A stretch of DNA of 64,000 nt. It comes from Candidatus Accumulibacter adjunctus. GTDB lineage: Bacteria > Pseudomonadota > Gammaproteobacteria > Burkholderiales > Rhodocyclaceae. The notes under the pieces are model-generated. The model had not been told where the DNA came from. It searched no databases and saw nothing but the letters and a program-made list of their open reading frames with translations. Shown piece by piece: positions 8,548 through 18,477 of the stretch. A program made the position numbers and the translations under genes. Within the stretch, counting starts at the first letter, position 1. Each line of letters starts with the position of its first letter. The stretch lies in NCBI GenBank assembly GCA_000585015.1, contig JFAX01000003.1, positions 90,767-154,766 on the forward strand, given 5' to 3'.

Positions 8548-9340
8548 GCAGCGGTCGCCAACGGCGTTCGCCGACCTGCCGCCTGTCGCACCGACGCTGG
8601 GCTGGCTGCGTCTGGCGGCGATGGCGGCCGTGCTGCTGTTCTGTGGTGCTGCCTTCGCCGTGCCGCCCCTGTGGGTCGGCCGCTTCGCCGGCAGTGCCGG
8701 TGGTCTGCCCGCCGGCTGGACGGTCGAGCACCTGAACCCCCGCTTCCCGGCGACCGAGTACCGCCAGCGGTTGTGGGATGGCGTTGCCGCCGTCGAGGCG
8801 ACGGCGGTCAGGAGCATGGCGCTGCTCGTCCGGCCGCTGGCGGTTGATCTCGAGATCACGCCGGTTCTCTGCTGGCGCTGGCGCATCGACGCGCCACTGC
8901 TCAATGCCGATCTCGGGAGCAAGGCTGGCGACGACTACGCGGCGCGCGTCTACCTGAGCTTCAGCGTCCCTCCGGCCGCGCTTGGCCTGGCAACCCGCAG
9001 CAAGCTGGCGATTGCGCGCAGCCTCTGGGGAGCCTCGCTTCCCGACGCGGCGATCAACTACGTCTGGGACAACAAACACCCGATTGGCACCTTGCGCGCC
9101 AACGCCTATACGGATCGTGCCCAGCTCGTGGTCCTCGAAAGCGGCGCCGAGAGGGCCGGTCGCTGGGTGACCGAGAGGCGCGACGTGAGCAGTGATCTTC
9201 AGCGCGCTTTCGGCGACCTGCCGGCGCGACTGACCGGGCTGGCGATCGCCAGCGACACGGACAATACCGGCGAGTCCGCACGTGCCGGTTTTGCGGATTT
9301 CCACTTCGTCGCGCGGGACGCAGCCTGCGCCTTTCCTTGA
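8540..9340 (+). CDS. DUF3047-like secreted protein
   Basis: LCWRWRIDAPLLNADLGSKAGDDYAARVYLSF...NYVWDNKHPIGTLRANAYTDRAQLVVLESGAE. Confidence 0.72.
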   Translation: MREQRSPTAFADLPPVAPTLGWLRLAAMAAVLLFCGAAFAVPPLWVGRFAGSAGGLPAGWTVEHLNPRFPATEYRQRLWDGVAAVEATAVRSMALLVRPLAVDLEITPVLCWRWRIDAPLLNADLGSKAGDDYAARVYLSFSVPPAALGLATRSKLAIARSLWGASLPDAAINYVWDNKHPIGTLRANAYTDRAQLVVLESGAERAGRWVTERRDVSSDLQRAFGDLPARLTGLAIASDTDNTGESARAGFADFHFVARDAACAFP

Positions 9341-9349
9341 GTGGGGGCC

Positions 9350-10027
9350 ATGAAAATCCTGATCGTCGAGGACGAGATCAAGACCGGTGACTACCAGAGG
9401 CAGGGGCTGAGCGAGGCGGGGTTCGTCGTCGACCTGGCACGCAACGGGGTGGACGGGCTGCACCTCGCCCTGAGCGAAGTCTATGACCTGGCCATCATCG
9501 ACGTCATGCTGCCGGGGATCGATGGCTGGCAGGTGCTGCAGGGGATCCGTCGCGCCGGCAGCGAGATGCCGGTGTTGTTCCTCAGCGCCCGCGACTCGGT
9601 GGATGATCGGGTGAAGGGGTTGGAACTGGGGGCGGACGACTACCTCGTGAAGCCTTTTGCCTTCGCCGAGCTGCTGGCCCGCGTGCGTACCCTGCTGCGC
9701 CGCCGTGGCAAGGTGAAAGAGCCCGAAACCCTGCACGCCGCCGATCTCGAGCTCGACCTGCTGCGCCGCCGCGTGACACGGGCTGGGCAGCGGATCGACC
9801 TGACGGCGAAGGAGTTCTCGCTCCTCGAGCTGCTGCTGCGTCGCCAGGGCGAGGTGCTGCCGCGGTCGCTGATTGCTTCGCAGGTCTGGGACATGAACTT
9901 CGACAGCGACAGCAACGTCATCGAGGTGGCGATCCGCCGCCTGCGGGCGAAGGTGGATGATGGCTTCGAGCCGAAGCTGATCCGTACGGCGCGGGGCATG
10001 GGCTACGTCATCGAGGCTCCGGCATGA
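9350..10027 (+). CDS. OmpR-family response regulator (heavy-metal/CusR-like)
   Basis: [40 protein letters not shown]; winged-helix C-terminus. Confidence 0.9.
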   Translation: MKILIVEDEIKTGDYQRQGLSEAGFVVDLARNGVDGLHLALSEVYDLAIIDVMLPGIDGWQVLQGIRRAGSEMPVLFLSARDSVDDRVKGLELGADDYLVKPFAFAELLARVRTLLRRRGKVKEPETLHAADLELDLLRRRVTRAGQRIDLTAKEFSLLELLLRRQGEVLPRSLIASQVWDMNFDSDSNVIEVAIRRLRAKVDDGFEPKLIRTARGMGYVIEAPA

Positions 10028-11502
10028 TCGAACGCGCGGGCAGATCGCTGACCGCGCGGTTGACGCTGCTTTTCGCCGGCGTGTCGACGACCGTCCTGCT
10101 GCTGCTTGGAGTGCTGGTCGGCGTCCTCGTCGAGCGCCACTTCGTCGAGATGGACCTGGTGCTGCTGCAGGGGAAGCTCGAACTGGTCCGTCATGCCTTC
10201 GCCCGTTCGCGTTCGCCAAGGGCTGGCGATGACCTCGGGCAACTGCTCGAAGCGGCATTGGTAGGACACCATGACCTGGCTGTCGAGGTTCGGAGCAGCG
10301 ACCGGACGCTGCTCCATGCGTCGCGTGACGCGGCGATTCCGGAACGGCTGTGGGCGCCGGGCGGCGAAGGCGATGAGCCTCTTGCCTGGCAAGCGGCCGA
10401 TGGTCGTCGTTATCGTGGCATCAGCCGGACCCTGTCGTCGGCGCCTGGCGGCGACACCGGCGCGCTGGTGGCGGTGGCGATCGACCTCAGTCACCATGAG
10501 CATTTCATGCGTTCTTTTCGCCAGGCGCTGTGGTCAGTGGTCGCCTTGGCTGCGCTGCTTTCCGGTGTGCTTGGCTGGCTGGTGGCACGGCGAGGGCTGG
10601 CGCCGCTGCGTGACATCTGCAGCGTTGCCGCCGGCATCACGGCAACCCGGCTGGACCAGCGTCTGACGGCGGCGGCGATTCCGCCGGAGCTGGCGGAAGT
10701 GGTGCAGACGCTCAACGACATGCTGGCACGCCTGGAGGAGTCCTTTCGCCGCCTTGCCAACTTCTCATCCGACCTCGCACACGAACTGCGCACCCCCGTC
10801 TCCAACCTGCTGACGCAGACGCAGGTGACGCTGGCGCGAGAGCGCTCGGCCGACGAGTATCGGGAAGTACTGGTGTCGAATGCCGAAGAACTGGAGCGGC
10901 TGACGCGCACCATCGCCGACATGCTGTTTCTCGCCCGGGCGGACAACGATCTGCTGGTTCCGCATCGCGAGACGATCGAGCTTGCCGACGAAGTGGGCAG
11001 CCTTTGCGAGTTTTACGAGGCACTGGCCGCGGACAGCGGCTTGCATCTGGAGGCGTCCGGATCGGCCATCGTCTGTGGCGACAGGCTGATGCTGCGGCGT
11101 GCCATCAGCAACCTGCTGTCGAATGCCGTCCGCCATGCGGCGCGGGGTGGTCGGGTCACGGTTCATGTGGCCGGCTCGGCAACGGGCGCGGCAGTGGTCC
11201 GTGTCGCCAATGAGGGAGAGACGATCGCCGTCGAACACCTGCCACGCCTGTTCGACCGCTTCTGGCGCGTTGACGGCTCCCGCCAGCACGGCGGGGAGGG
11301 TGCCGGACTGGGGCTGGCGATCGCCCGCTCGATCGCGCGCGCGCACCAGGGAGATATCGCCGTTACCTCCGGCAGTGGGCTGACGGTATTCGAGTTGCGG
11401 CTTCCTGCCGGTTCTGCCACCGGCGAGGCCGTGATGAAGGCATCGCCACCTGGGGAGCATGCCGAAGCCGGCGAGCGACGTGGCATGGCGGCACTTCGCT
11501 GA
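10024..11502 (+). CDS. Sensor histidine kinase (heavy-metal sensor/CusS-like)
   Basis: [23 protein letters not shown]-box; LSNAVRHA N-box; [20 protein letters not shown]. Confidence 0.9.
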   Translation: MIERAGRSLTARLTLLFAGVSTTVLLLLGVLVGVLVERHFVEMDLVLLQGKLELVRHAFARSRSPRAGDDLGQLLEAALVGHHDLAVEVRSSDRTLLHASRDAAIPERLWAPGGEGDEPLAWQAADGRRYRGISRTLSSAPGGDTGALVAVAIDLSHHEHFMRSFRQALWSVVALAALLSGVLGWLVARRGLAPLRDICSVAAGITATRLDQRLTAAAIPPELAEVVQTLNDMLARLEESFRRLANFSSDLAHELRTPVSNLLTQTQVTLARERSADEYREVLVSNAEELERLTRTIADMLFLARADNDLLVPHRETIELADEVGSLCEFYEALAADSGLHLEASGSAIVCGDRLMLRRAISNLLSNAVRHAARGGRVTVHVAGSATGAAVVRVANEGETIAVEHLPRLFDRFWRVDGSRQHGGEGAGLGLAIARSIARAHQGDIAVTSGSGLTVFELRLPAGSATGEAVMKASPPGEHAEAGERRGMAALR

Positions 11503-11730
11503 TCGAGCCGCCGCGAGAGGAGCAGCCGAACGCGCCCTTGCACGGGCCTGCCCGCAGCGCTGACGGGATCTCTTGGCCCTCCCCAACGGCGGCAATCGCG
11601 GTACTCCAGGGCGTCGCGCACGGTCGCGGAGCTTGGCGACGGAGCTGCATGCGGCTAAACTGCCGTCTCCCGGGATCAGGAAGCAATTCTCGCCAACCGG
11701 GTGGCGCACAGCCTGCGGAGCCCATCAGAG

Positions 11731-12822
11731 ATGCATCGTTCCCTCATCGTATTGCCCGATGACACGGGTCAACCGATTGTTGACGCGATCAACGCGGCCC
11801 GGCGCTCGATTCGAATCAAGATGTTCCTTTTCTCGGACCCATCGCTGCTGGCGGCGGCGATTGCGGCGCAGCAGCGAGGGGTCAGGGTGCGGGTGATCCT
11901 GAACCCGGCGCGCCGCAGTGGCGAAGCGGAGAACAAGGCGAGCCGCAAGATGCTCGAGGAGGGCGGCGTCGAGGTTGCCGACAGCAATCCCGCCTTCGAC
12001 ATCACGCACGAGAAATCACTCGTCGTCGACGACGAGACGGCCTTCGTGCACTCGCTCAACTGGGAAACGAAGAACCTCACCGTGACCCGTGATTACGCGG
12101 TCGTCACGTCGCACCGGCACGAGGTGGATGAGATCGTCCAGTGCTTCGACGCCGACTGGGCGCGCGAAAAATTCGATCCGGGCGAGGAGTCGCACCTGAT
12201 CTGGTGCAACATCAACGGTCGCAATCGCATCGCGCGTTTCATCGACGCGGCCAACGAATCGCTGTTCCTGCAGAACGAGCGCTATCAGGACGAGGTGATC
12301 ATCGAGCGGCTGGTGCGCGCCACCCGCCGCGGCGTCAAGCTGCACGTGCTGGCGCGCCCGATGCACTTCCTCAAGGCCGGCAAGCTGGTCGAAGGTGTCG
12401 AGGGATTGCGCATCCTCGAAGACCTGGGAGCCAAGGTGCACCGCCTCAAGGGACTCAAGCTGCACGCGAAGATGATGCTGGCCGATGGCAAGCGGGCGAT
12501 CGTCGGTTCGATCAACCTGGCGCCCGGCAGCTTCGACAGCCGCCGCGAACTCGCCATCGATGTGCACGACGAGGCGGTCATCAAGCGGCTCGTGGAGGTG
12601 GTCAACCAGGACTGGCACAATTCCCGGCCGCTGGACCTGTCGGACGAAGGACTGCTCGCGGATCTCGCCGAGGACGAGCCGGACGTGGCGGAAATGCTCG
12701 CCCTGGAAGTTCCGCACGGCGGTTCTGCCGAGCATCACCGGCGCAGCGGCGACAGCGGACAGGACGCGCACGCAGGGCACAACGGCCATGGGCATGGGGG
12801 TCACAGGCATCACGGGAATTAG
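11731..12822 (+). CDS. Phospholipase D-like protein with His-rich C-terminal tail
   Basis: Two HKD motifs: HEKSLVVD and HAKMMLAD; tail HAGHNGHGHGGHRHHGN. Confidence 0.85.
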   Translation: MHRSLIVLPDDTGQPIVDAINAARRSIRIKMFLFSDPSLLAAAIAAQQRGVRVRVILNPARRSGEAENKASRKMLEEGGVEVADSNPAFDITHEKSLVVDDETAFVHSLNWETKNLTVTRDYAVVTSHRHEVDEIVQCFDADWAREKFDPGEESHLIWCNINGRNRIARFIDAANESLFLQNERYQDEVIIERLVRATRRGVKLHVLARPMHFLKAGKLVEGVEGLRILEDLGAKVHRLKGLKLHAKMMLADGKRAIVGSINLAPGSFDSRRELAIDVHDEAVIKRLVEVVNQDWHNSRPLDLSDEGLLADLAEDEPDVAEMLALEVPHGGSAEHHRRSGDSGQDAHAGHNGHGHGGHRHHGN

Positions 12823-12851
12823 CCATCGCCCAGCGGCGGGGAAAGCAGGCT

Positions 12852-12886
12852 TGCAGCACCGGGATGGGCGCTGCGGGCGTTTTTTT
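12852..12886 (+). terminator. Probable intrinsic terminator downstream of the PLD gene
   Basis: GCAGC...GCTGC stem followed by GGGCG and T7. Confidence 0.5.
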
Positions 12887-12915
12887 GACCACACTGAAAG
12901 AGGAGAAGAGGGCTG

Positions 12916-13425
12916 ATGAGCAATCTGATCGTAGTCGCTTACAAGGACCAGTTCCAGGCAGAGGAAGTCCGCACCAAGCTGCGCAAGCTGCAACAGGATT
13001 ACCTGATCGACCTCGAGGACGCCGTCGTCGCGGTGAAGGACGACAAGGGCAAGGTCAAGCTGCACCAGATGTACAACCTGACGGCCAGCGGCGCCCTCAG
13101 CGGCGGCTTCTGGGGAACGCTGGTCGGCCTCATCTTCATGAATCCGTTGCTTGGCCTGGCGGTCGGCGCTGGTGCGGGCGCCGTTGGCGGAGCACTGACC
13201 GACGTCGGGATCAACAACGACTTCATGAAGGATCTGGCAGCGACCTTCGGCAACGGCACGTCGGTACTCTTCGTGCTCGTCCGCAAGGCGACTCCCGACA
13301 AGGTGCTCGAAGAGTTGCAGGGCACTGGTGGCAAGGTCATCAAGACCTCGCTGACACACGAGGAGGAAGCCAAACTGCAGGCCGTTCTGGACACGGTGCA
13401 GACGCCGCCTGCTGGCGAGGGCTGA
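12916..13425 (+). CDS. DUF1269-like membrane protein
   Basis: MSNLIVVAYKDQFQAEEVRTKLRKLQQDYLIDLEDAVVAVKDDKGKVKLHQ; Gly-rich central segment. Confidence 0.85.
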   Translation: MSNLIVVAYKDQFQAEEVRTKLRKLQQDYLIDLEDAVVAVKDDKGKVKLHQMYNLTASGALSGGFWGTLVGLIFMNPLLGLAVGAGAGAVGGALTDVGINNDFMKDLAATFGNGTSVLFVLVRKATPDKVLEELQGTGGKVIKTSLTHEEEAKLQAVLDTVQTPPAGEG

Positions 13426-13430
13426 GTCCG

Positions 13431-13985
13431 GTGCGGCGGCAGTCGAGGGAGCCGACATGGCGCAGGCGTCACTTCCTGCTGGCCGGCTTGCTGGTCGTGA
13501 CGCAGCTCGCCGCACAGCCGGTCTACGAAAGCCGCGACCGGGCCGGTCCGGTGTTTTCGGACGTGCCGAGTCCGGGCGCCCGCGAGCTGCAGCTGCCGCC
13601 GGCGAACCTGATGGATTCGTCGGCGGCGACGCCGTTGCCCGCCTCGCCGCCGGCAGCTGCCGCATACACCAGCGTGCAGATCACGCAGCCCGCGGATGGT
13701 GGTACGGTCCATTCGAATACCGGCCAGTTTGCCGTTGCGCTCGCCCTCGAGCCGCCGCTACGACCCGAACGGGGCGATGCCATTGCCGTCCGCCTCGACG
13801 GAGCCGTGCTTCCCGACAGGCGAACGACACTGCAGTTCGACGTCACCGCCGATGAGTGGCAGATGGCGGCTCGCGACCAGGTCGAGCACACGCTCGAAGT
13901 GGCAGTTGTCGACCGGGCTGGCGAGGCGCTTCTGGTCTCCGCTCCGGTGCGCTTCTACGTGCATCGGGCGTTCCGGCGCAACTGA
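13431..13985 (+). CDS. DUF4124-like secreted protein
   Basis: GTG start; signal-like LLAGLLVVTQLAAQPVYESRDRAGPVFSDVPSPGARELQLPPAN. Confidence 0.6.
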   Translation: MRRQSREPTWRRRHFLLAGLLVVTQLAAQPVYESRDRAGPVFSDVPSPGARELQLPPANLMDSSAATPLPASPPAAAAYTSVQITQPADGGTVHSNTGQFAVALALEPPLRPERGDAIAVRLDGAVLPDRRTTLQFDVTADEWQMAARDQVEHTLEVAVVDRAGEALLVSAPVRFYVHRAFRRN

Positions 13986-14066
13986 AGGCGGCTGCGCCGG
14001 TGACGAGCGCAGGCGCATGATCGAGCCGGCGGTGCTCACGCACCATCAGGCGAGCGAGTTCGAGGC

Positions 14067-14765
14067 ATGAAGATTGCCTACCTGGAGGACGAGCCGGATC
14101 GTGCGGCGACGGTGTGCGAGTGGCTGCGCGCGGCAGCGTGGGAAGTCGAACATTTCAACAGCGGGCTGGCGTGCGTACAGGCGGTCGAGAAACATCCTTA
14201 CGACGTCTGTCTGCTCGACTGGATGGTCCCCGACCTGTCGGGCCTGGAGGTGATGGCGCGGTTGCAGTTCCGGCTGCGGCGATCGATGCCGCCGGTAGTG
14301 TTCACCACCGGTCGCGACAGCGAGGCGGACATCGTCGCGGTGCTGCAGGCCGGGGCTGACGACTATCTCGTCAAGCCCCTTTCGCGTTCCCTGTTGCTGG
14401 CTCGCCTCGATGTGGTGGCGCGCCGCCGCGGCGGCATCGCCGGCGCCTCTCTGCGGCAGGATTTCGGGCGCCTGAGCGTCGATCACGGGCGACGGCAGAT
14501 CGCCGTAGGCGGTGCGCTGGTGACGCTGACCGAGCGCGAAACCGATCTCGCTTTGTACCTGCTGCAGAATGTCGGCCGCGTCCTCAGCCGCGAGCAGCTG
14601 CTGCTCGTCGTCTGGGCCGTGAACCCGCAGGTCGATACGCGCACCATCGACGTGCACGCGAGCAGCCTGCGGCGCAAGCTTGGCCTGACGCCCGAGTTCG
14701 GTTGGCGGCTGTCATCCGTGTACGGCCATGGCTACCGGCTCGAGCGGGAAAGGAACGATCCATGA
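14067..14765 (+). CDS. Winged-helix response regulator
   Basis: MKIAYLEDEPDRAATVCEWL; phosphoacceptor in CLLDWMVPDLSG; VYGHGYRLE C-terminus. Confidence 0.9.
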   Translation: MKIAYLEDEPDRAATVCEWLRAAAWEVEHFNSGLACVQAVEKHPYDVCLLDWMVPDLSGLEVMARLQFRLRRSMPPVVFTTGRDSEADIVAVLQAGADDYLVKPLSRSLLLARLDVVARRRGGIAGASLRQDFGRLSVDHGRRQIAVGGALVTLTERETDLALYLLQNVGRVLSREQLLLVVWAVNPQVDTRTIDVHASSLRRKLGLTPEFGWRLSSVYGHGYRLERERNDP

Positions 14766-16417
14766 GGGCGCCCGAGTGGCAGCGGTCATTCTGCGGCCTC
14801 TTGGCCACCTTGTCGCTGTTCCTCTGTCCCGCTGTTCTGGCGCAGTCGCGTGATCAGACGCCGGTGTGGCGGTACACCGTTCGTCCCGGAGATACGCTGA
14901 TCGGCATCGGCGAGCATCTTCTGGTCAATCCGCGACAGTGGCCGGCGGTACAACAGGGCAATCAGGTCGAGGACCCCCATCGGCTGGTACCCGGGACGGT
15001 GCTGCGCATCCCGTCCACCATGCTGCGCCGCGCGCCGGCGGCGGCGACGATCGCAACCCGCAGTGGCCCGGTGCGCTGGCGTCCTGCCGGCGACAGCGAA
15101 TGGCAGGATGCAGCGAGCGGACAGGTGCTGCCGGCGGGGAGCATCGTCGAAACGCTGACCGACGGCAGTGCGCTGCTGCGCCTCGCCGACGGCAGCACGA
15201 TCCTCCTTTCTCCAGGCTCGCGGCTCGTCCTCGACGCACTCGGCGTTTACGCCGGGGGGCTGATGGTCGATTCCCGGCTGCGCCTGCAAGCTGGCCAGAG
15301 CGAGGTCAGGGTGAACCCGACGCGAGCGCCGAACAGGAACCTGCAGATCCACACCCCATCAGCGCAGGTGGTCGTTCGCGGGACGAACTTCCGCGTTGGC
15401 GTCGACAGCGACATGACGCGCGAGGAGACGCTCAGCGGTGTCGTCGGCGTGAACTCGGGTCGCGGCAGCGTGCGGGTTGCACCGGGGCGGGGAACGATCG
15501 TCCGCACTGGCGAGATGCCACTGCCACCGGTCCGCCTGCTGCCGGCGCCGGCGGTTGCCGGTCTGCCGGAGCGCTTCGAGCATCTGCCGTTGCGCTTTCC
15601 GTTGCCACGGCTGGCCGGGGCACAGGCCTGGCTCGGCGAGATCGCCAGCGACGCCACCTTCGACCGCCTGCTGCTCAGTCGCAGCGGATCGGGCTCCTCG
15701 CTGAGCTTCGCCGATCTGCCCAACGGCGACTACGTCCTGCGCTTGCGGGCGATCGATGCGCGCGGACTGCAAGGGCTCGATGCCCTGCACCGCTTTTCCG
15801 TCTTCGCGCGCCCGTTCCCGCCGGTTCTCAATCGTCCGGGCGACGGGGCGACGATTCGTGGTGCGCGGCCAACGTTCATGTGGACCGAGGTGCTCGGCAG
15901 CAGTCGCTACCGGGTCCAGGTGGCGACACAGGCCGATTTCGCGACACCTTTGCACGATGCCGGCAGCGAGCAGGGCACTTGGCAGGCGCCGGCCGACCTG
16001 CCGCTGGGCAGCCTCCACTGGCGCGCCGCGAGCATCGACGCGCGTGGCGAGCAGGGGCCGTGGAGCGCAGCAGCAGCCTTCAGCCACGCGCCGGGCCTGG
16101 TCGAGGTCGATGTCGGCCGGGCGGCGGTCGAGCTGCGATCGGAGTCGCTCCGGCTGAACCTGCCGCCGCCCCCGGAAGGCCTGGTGTACGAGGCTATCCT
16201 GTCTGCCACTGCCGACATGGGTTCGCCGCTGGGCGAAGCGCAATCGGAGGACGGCGCGCTCGAGTTGCCGCGCCCCGATGCCGGGACCTGGTATCTCGGT
16301 GTGCGACTGGTCGACCGCCGCGAGAACATGCCCGGGCCTCTGGCAGTCCGCAAGCTGGAGGTGCCACCGAGTCAATTGTGGTTGTTGCTGCTCCTCTTGC
16401 CGCTGCTCGCTCTCTGA
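14762..16417 (+). CDS. LysM + FecR domain protein
   Basis: LysM YTVRPGDTLIGIGEHLLVNPRQWPAVQQGNQV...LVPGTVLRIP; FecR TPSAQVVVRGTNFRVGVDSDMTREETLSGVVGVNS; C-terminal TM. Confidence 0.85.
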   Translation: MRAPEWQRSFCGLLATLSLFLCPAVLAQSRDQTPVWRYTVRPGDTLIGIGEHLLVNPRQWPAVQQGNQVEDPHRLVPGTVLRIPSTMLRRAPAAATIATRSGPVRWRPAGDSEWQDAASGQVLPAGSIVETLTDGSALLRLADGSTILLSPGSRLVLDALGVYAGGLMVDSRLRLQAGQSEVRVNPTRAPNRNLQIHTPSAQVVVRGTNFRVGVDSDMTREETLSGVVGVNSGRGSVRVAPGRGTIVRTGEMPLPPVRLLPAPAVAGLPERFEHLPLRFPLPRLAGAQAWLGEIASDATFDRLLLSRSGSGSSLSFADLPNGDYVLRLRAIDARGLQGLDALHRFSVFARPFPPVLNRPGDGATIRGARPTFMWTEVLGSSRYRVQVATQADFATPLHDAGSEQGTWQAPADLPLGSLHWRAASIDARGEQGPWSAAAAFSHAPGLVEVDVGRAAVELRSESLRLNLPPPPEGLVYEAILSATADMGSPLGEAQSEDGALELPRPDAGTWYLGVRLVDRRENMPGPLAVRKLEVPPSQLWLLLLLLPLLAL

Positions 16418-16463
16418 GCCGCGGTCACGGTCCGGGTGGCGACGCCGAGGAGGTTCTGAGACG

Positions 16464-18449
16464 ATGGCAGCGGCCCCGCTCCGGCGCAACGAGGCGCTGC
16501 ACATTGCGTTGCTGCTGGCGTTGATCGCCGTTGCGGTGAGCGCCAGCGGTATCCTGGTGCGCGTCGACCACCTGCTGTTCGACGCCGGCCAGCGTCTCAG
16601 CTGGCGCGCGGAACCCAATGCAGTATTGATCGTCGCCATCGACGAGGACAGCCTCGACCAGCTCGGTCATTGGCCGTGGCCGCGCGAGCGCCACGCGCAG
16701 CTCTTGCGGCTGCTCTGTGCCGCGCGCCCGGCAGCGATTGGACTCGATATCGCTTTCAGCGAACCGGGCAAGGATCAGCAGGCGGATCGCCAGTTGACCG
16801 AAGCGGTGGCCGAATGCGGCAACGTCGTCCTGCCGCTGGTCATCGAGCTCACCCGCAGCGGCGGGCAGTTGCTCGAGTCGCCACCGATCCGGCCATTGGC
16901 GGCGGCTGCGGCGGGAATCGGCAGGATCGGCGTGCGACTCGACGAGGACGGCATCGCCCGTGCCGTGGACCTGCGTGAGGGCCTTGCTGCGGCCGCATGG
17001 CCGCTGCTGGCAGAGGAAGTGCTGCGCGTCGCGGGGCAGCTGCCAGCTTTCGCAACGGCGCCGGCAACGGCGGACGGCGAAGCTTTGACGCGACTTGCGG
17101 CAACGGCACCAGCAGACGCCGAGCATCATCTGCAGCGCAGGGAAGTGCGGCGGATCAGCTTCGCTGGCCCGCCCGGGACCTTGCCGCGAGTCTCCTACGC
17201 CAGCCTGTTGCAGGGGACGGTTCCGGCCGAGCTGTTCGCTGGCCGCATCATCCTCATCGGCGTCACCGCCACCGGTCTCGGCGACTTCGTGCCGACACCC
17301 GTGTCGGCCAACTCGCAGCCGATGCCGGGAGTCGAGGTGCTCGGGAACGTCGTCGTGGCGATGCGCGACGGGAATCTGATTCGCGATCTGCCGCTGCTGC
17401 CGGCACTTCTGCTGACCGCGCTGCTGGCAGCGGCGCCGATGCTCTGGCTGCCGCGGCTGATGCCGCTGCCGGGGCTGCTGATGAGTAGCGCCTGGGTACT
17501 CATCATCGCCATGGCCTGCGCGCTGCTGCCCGTGCTCGGCAACTCGTGGTTGCCGCCGAGTGGCGCCCTCGTCGCTGGCCTCTTCGCCTTTCCGCTCTGG
17601 GGGTGGCGGCGGCTCGAGGCGGCGCGACGCCACCTCGACCATGAACTGTGGCAGTTGCGGGCGATCCTGCCCGCCAGCCGGAACGGCAGGGGCGATGCAC
17701 TCGGACGCCTCGGCTTCGAGCAGCGGATCACTCTGGTGCAGAACGCGCAAGAGGCGATGCAGAGCCTCGCAGCCGAGCGGAGCGAAACGCTGGCCTTCAT
17801 CTCGCATGACCTGCGCGCACCCCTGGCGAACGCAGTCAGCGAGCTCGAGAACGGCGAGGGTGTCGACGCCGCGCGCCTGCTGCCACAGTTGCGGCGCGCG
17901 CTTGGCATGGCGCAGTCCTTTCTCTGGCTCGCCCGCGCCGAGGCGCTCGATGCCCGGCAGATGCAGCCTCTCGATCTCGCCTTCCTGCTGCACCAGGCGA
18001 CCGACGAGATGTACGCGCTGGCCCGGCAACGCGTGCTGCGCTTGCGGCGAGAAATTCCGGACGAGCCCCTGTGGGTCGTCGGTGACTTCGAGGCGATCGA
18101 GCGCTGCGCCATCAACCTGCTCGACAATGCGTTGCGGCACGCTCCGGCCGGCGGCGAGATCGGCATCGGAGTGCAGCGGCTGGGCGTGGGCACGCTCCGC
18201 TTCTGGGTCGACAATGAGGGCGTTGCGCCAAATGAGGAGCAGCGCGAGCGGATGTTCCAACGCTTCAGCCGTGCCGACGCGACAAGGAAGGGCGCCGGCT
18301 CCGGCCTCGGGCTGTACTTCGTGCGCACGGTGGCGGAACGTCATGGCGGCGTCGCGGGGGTCGATCATGCCGCCGGCCGCATCCGCTTCTGGGTCGAGCT
18401 GCCGGCTGCCGTCGACCCGGCGCCCGAAGCAGACGAGCGAAACGGCTGA
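16464..18449 (+). CDS. CHASE2-domain sensor histidine kinase
   Basis: LIVAIDEDSLDQLGHWPWPRERHAQLL...GLDIAFSEP (CHASE2); three TMs; FISHDLRAPLANAVSEL and GAGSGLGLYFVRTVAERHGG. Confidence 0.9.
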   Translation: MAAAPLRRNEALHIALLLALIAVAVSASGILVRVDHLLFDAGQRLSWRAEPNAVLIVAIDEDSLDQLGHWPWPRERHAQLLRLLCAARPAAIGLDIAFSEPGKDQQADRQLTEAVAECGNVVLPLVIELTRSGGQLLESPPIRPLAAAAAGIGRIGVRLDEDGIARAVDLREGLAAAAWPLLAEEVLRVAGQLPAFATAPATADGEALTRLAATAPADAEHHLQRREVRRISFAGPPGTLPRVSYASLLQGTVPAELFAGRIILIGVTATGLGDFVPTPVSANSQPMPGVEVLGNVVVAMRDGNLIRDLPLLPALLLTALLAAAPMLWLPRLMPLPGLLMSSAWVLIIAMACALLPVLGNSWLPPSGALVAGLFAFPLWGWRRLEAARRHLDHELWQLRAILPASRNGRGDALGRLGFEQRITLVQNAQEAMQSLAAERSETLAFISHDLRAPLANAVSELENGEGVDAARLLPQLRRALGMAQSFLWLARAEALDARQMQPLDLAFLLHQATDEMYALARQRVLRLRREIPDEPLWVVGDFEAIERCAINLLDNALRHAPAGGEIGIGVQRLGVGTLRFWVDNEGVAPNEEQRERMFQRFSRADATRKGAGSGLGLYFVRTVAERHGGVAGVDHAAGRIRFWVELPAAVDPAPEADERNG

Positions 18450-18477
18450 GCGGCCCATTTTTTGGTAAGCTTCGACG

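Noticed and set aside
8186-10258. 690-aa minus-strand ORF antisense to DUF3047 and the response regulator
   Set aside because: Low-complexity shadow translation; the plus strand has recognisable domains.
12141-13985. 614-aa plus-strand ORF over the PLD and DUF1269 genes
   Set aside because: Only the 3' part from the GTG at 13431 is coherent; the rest is out-of-frame shadow.
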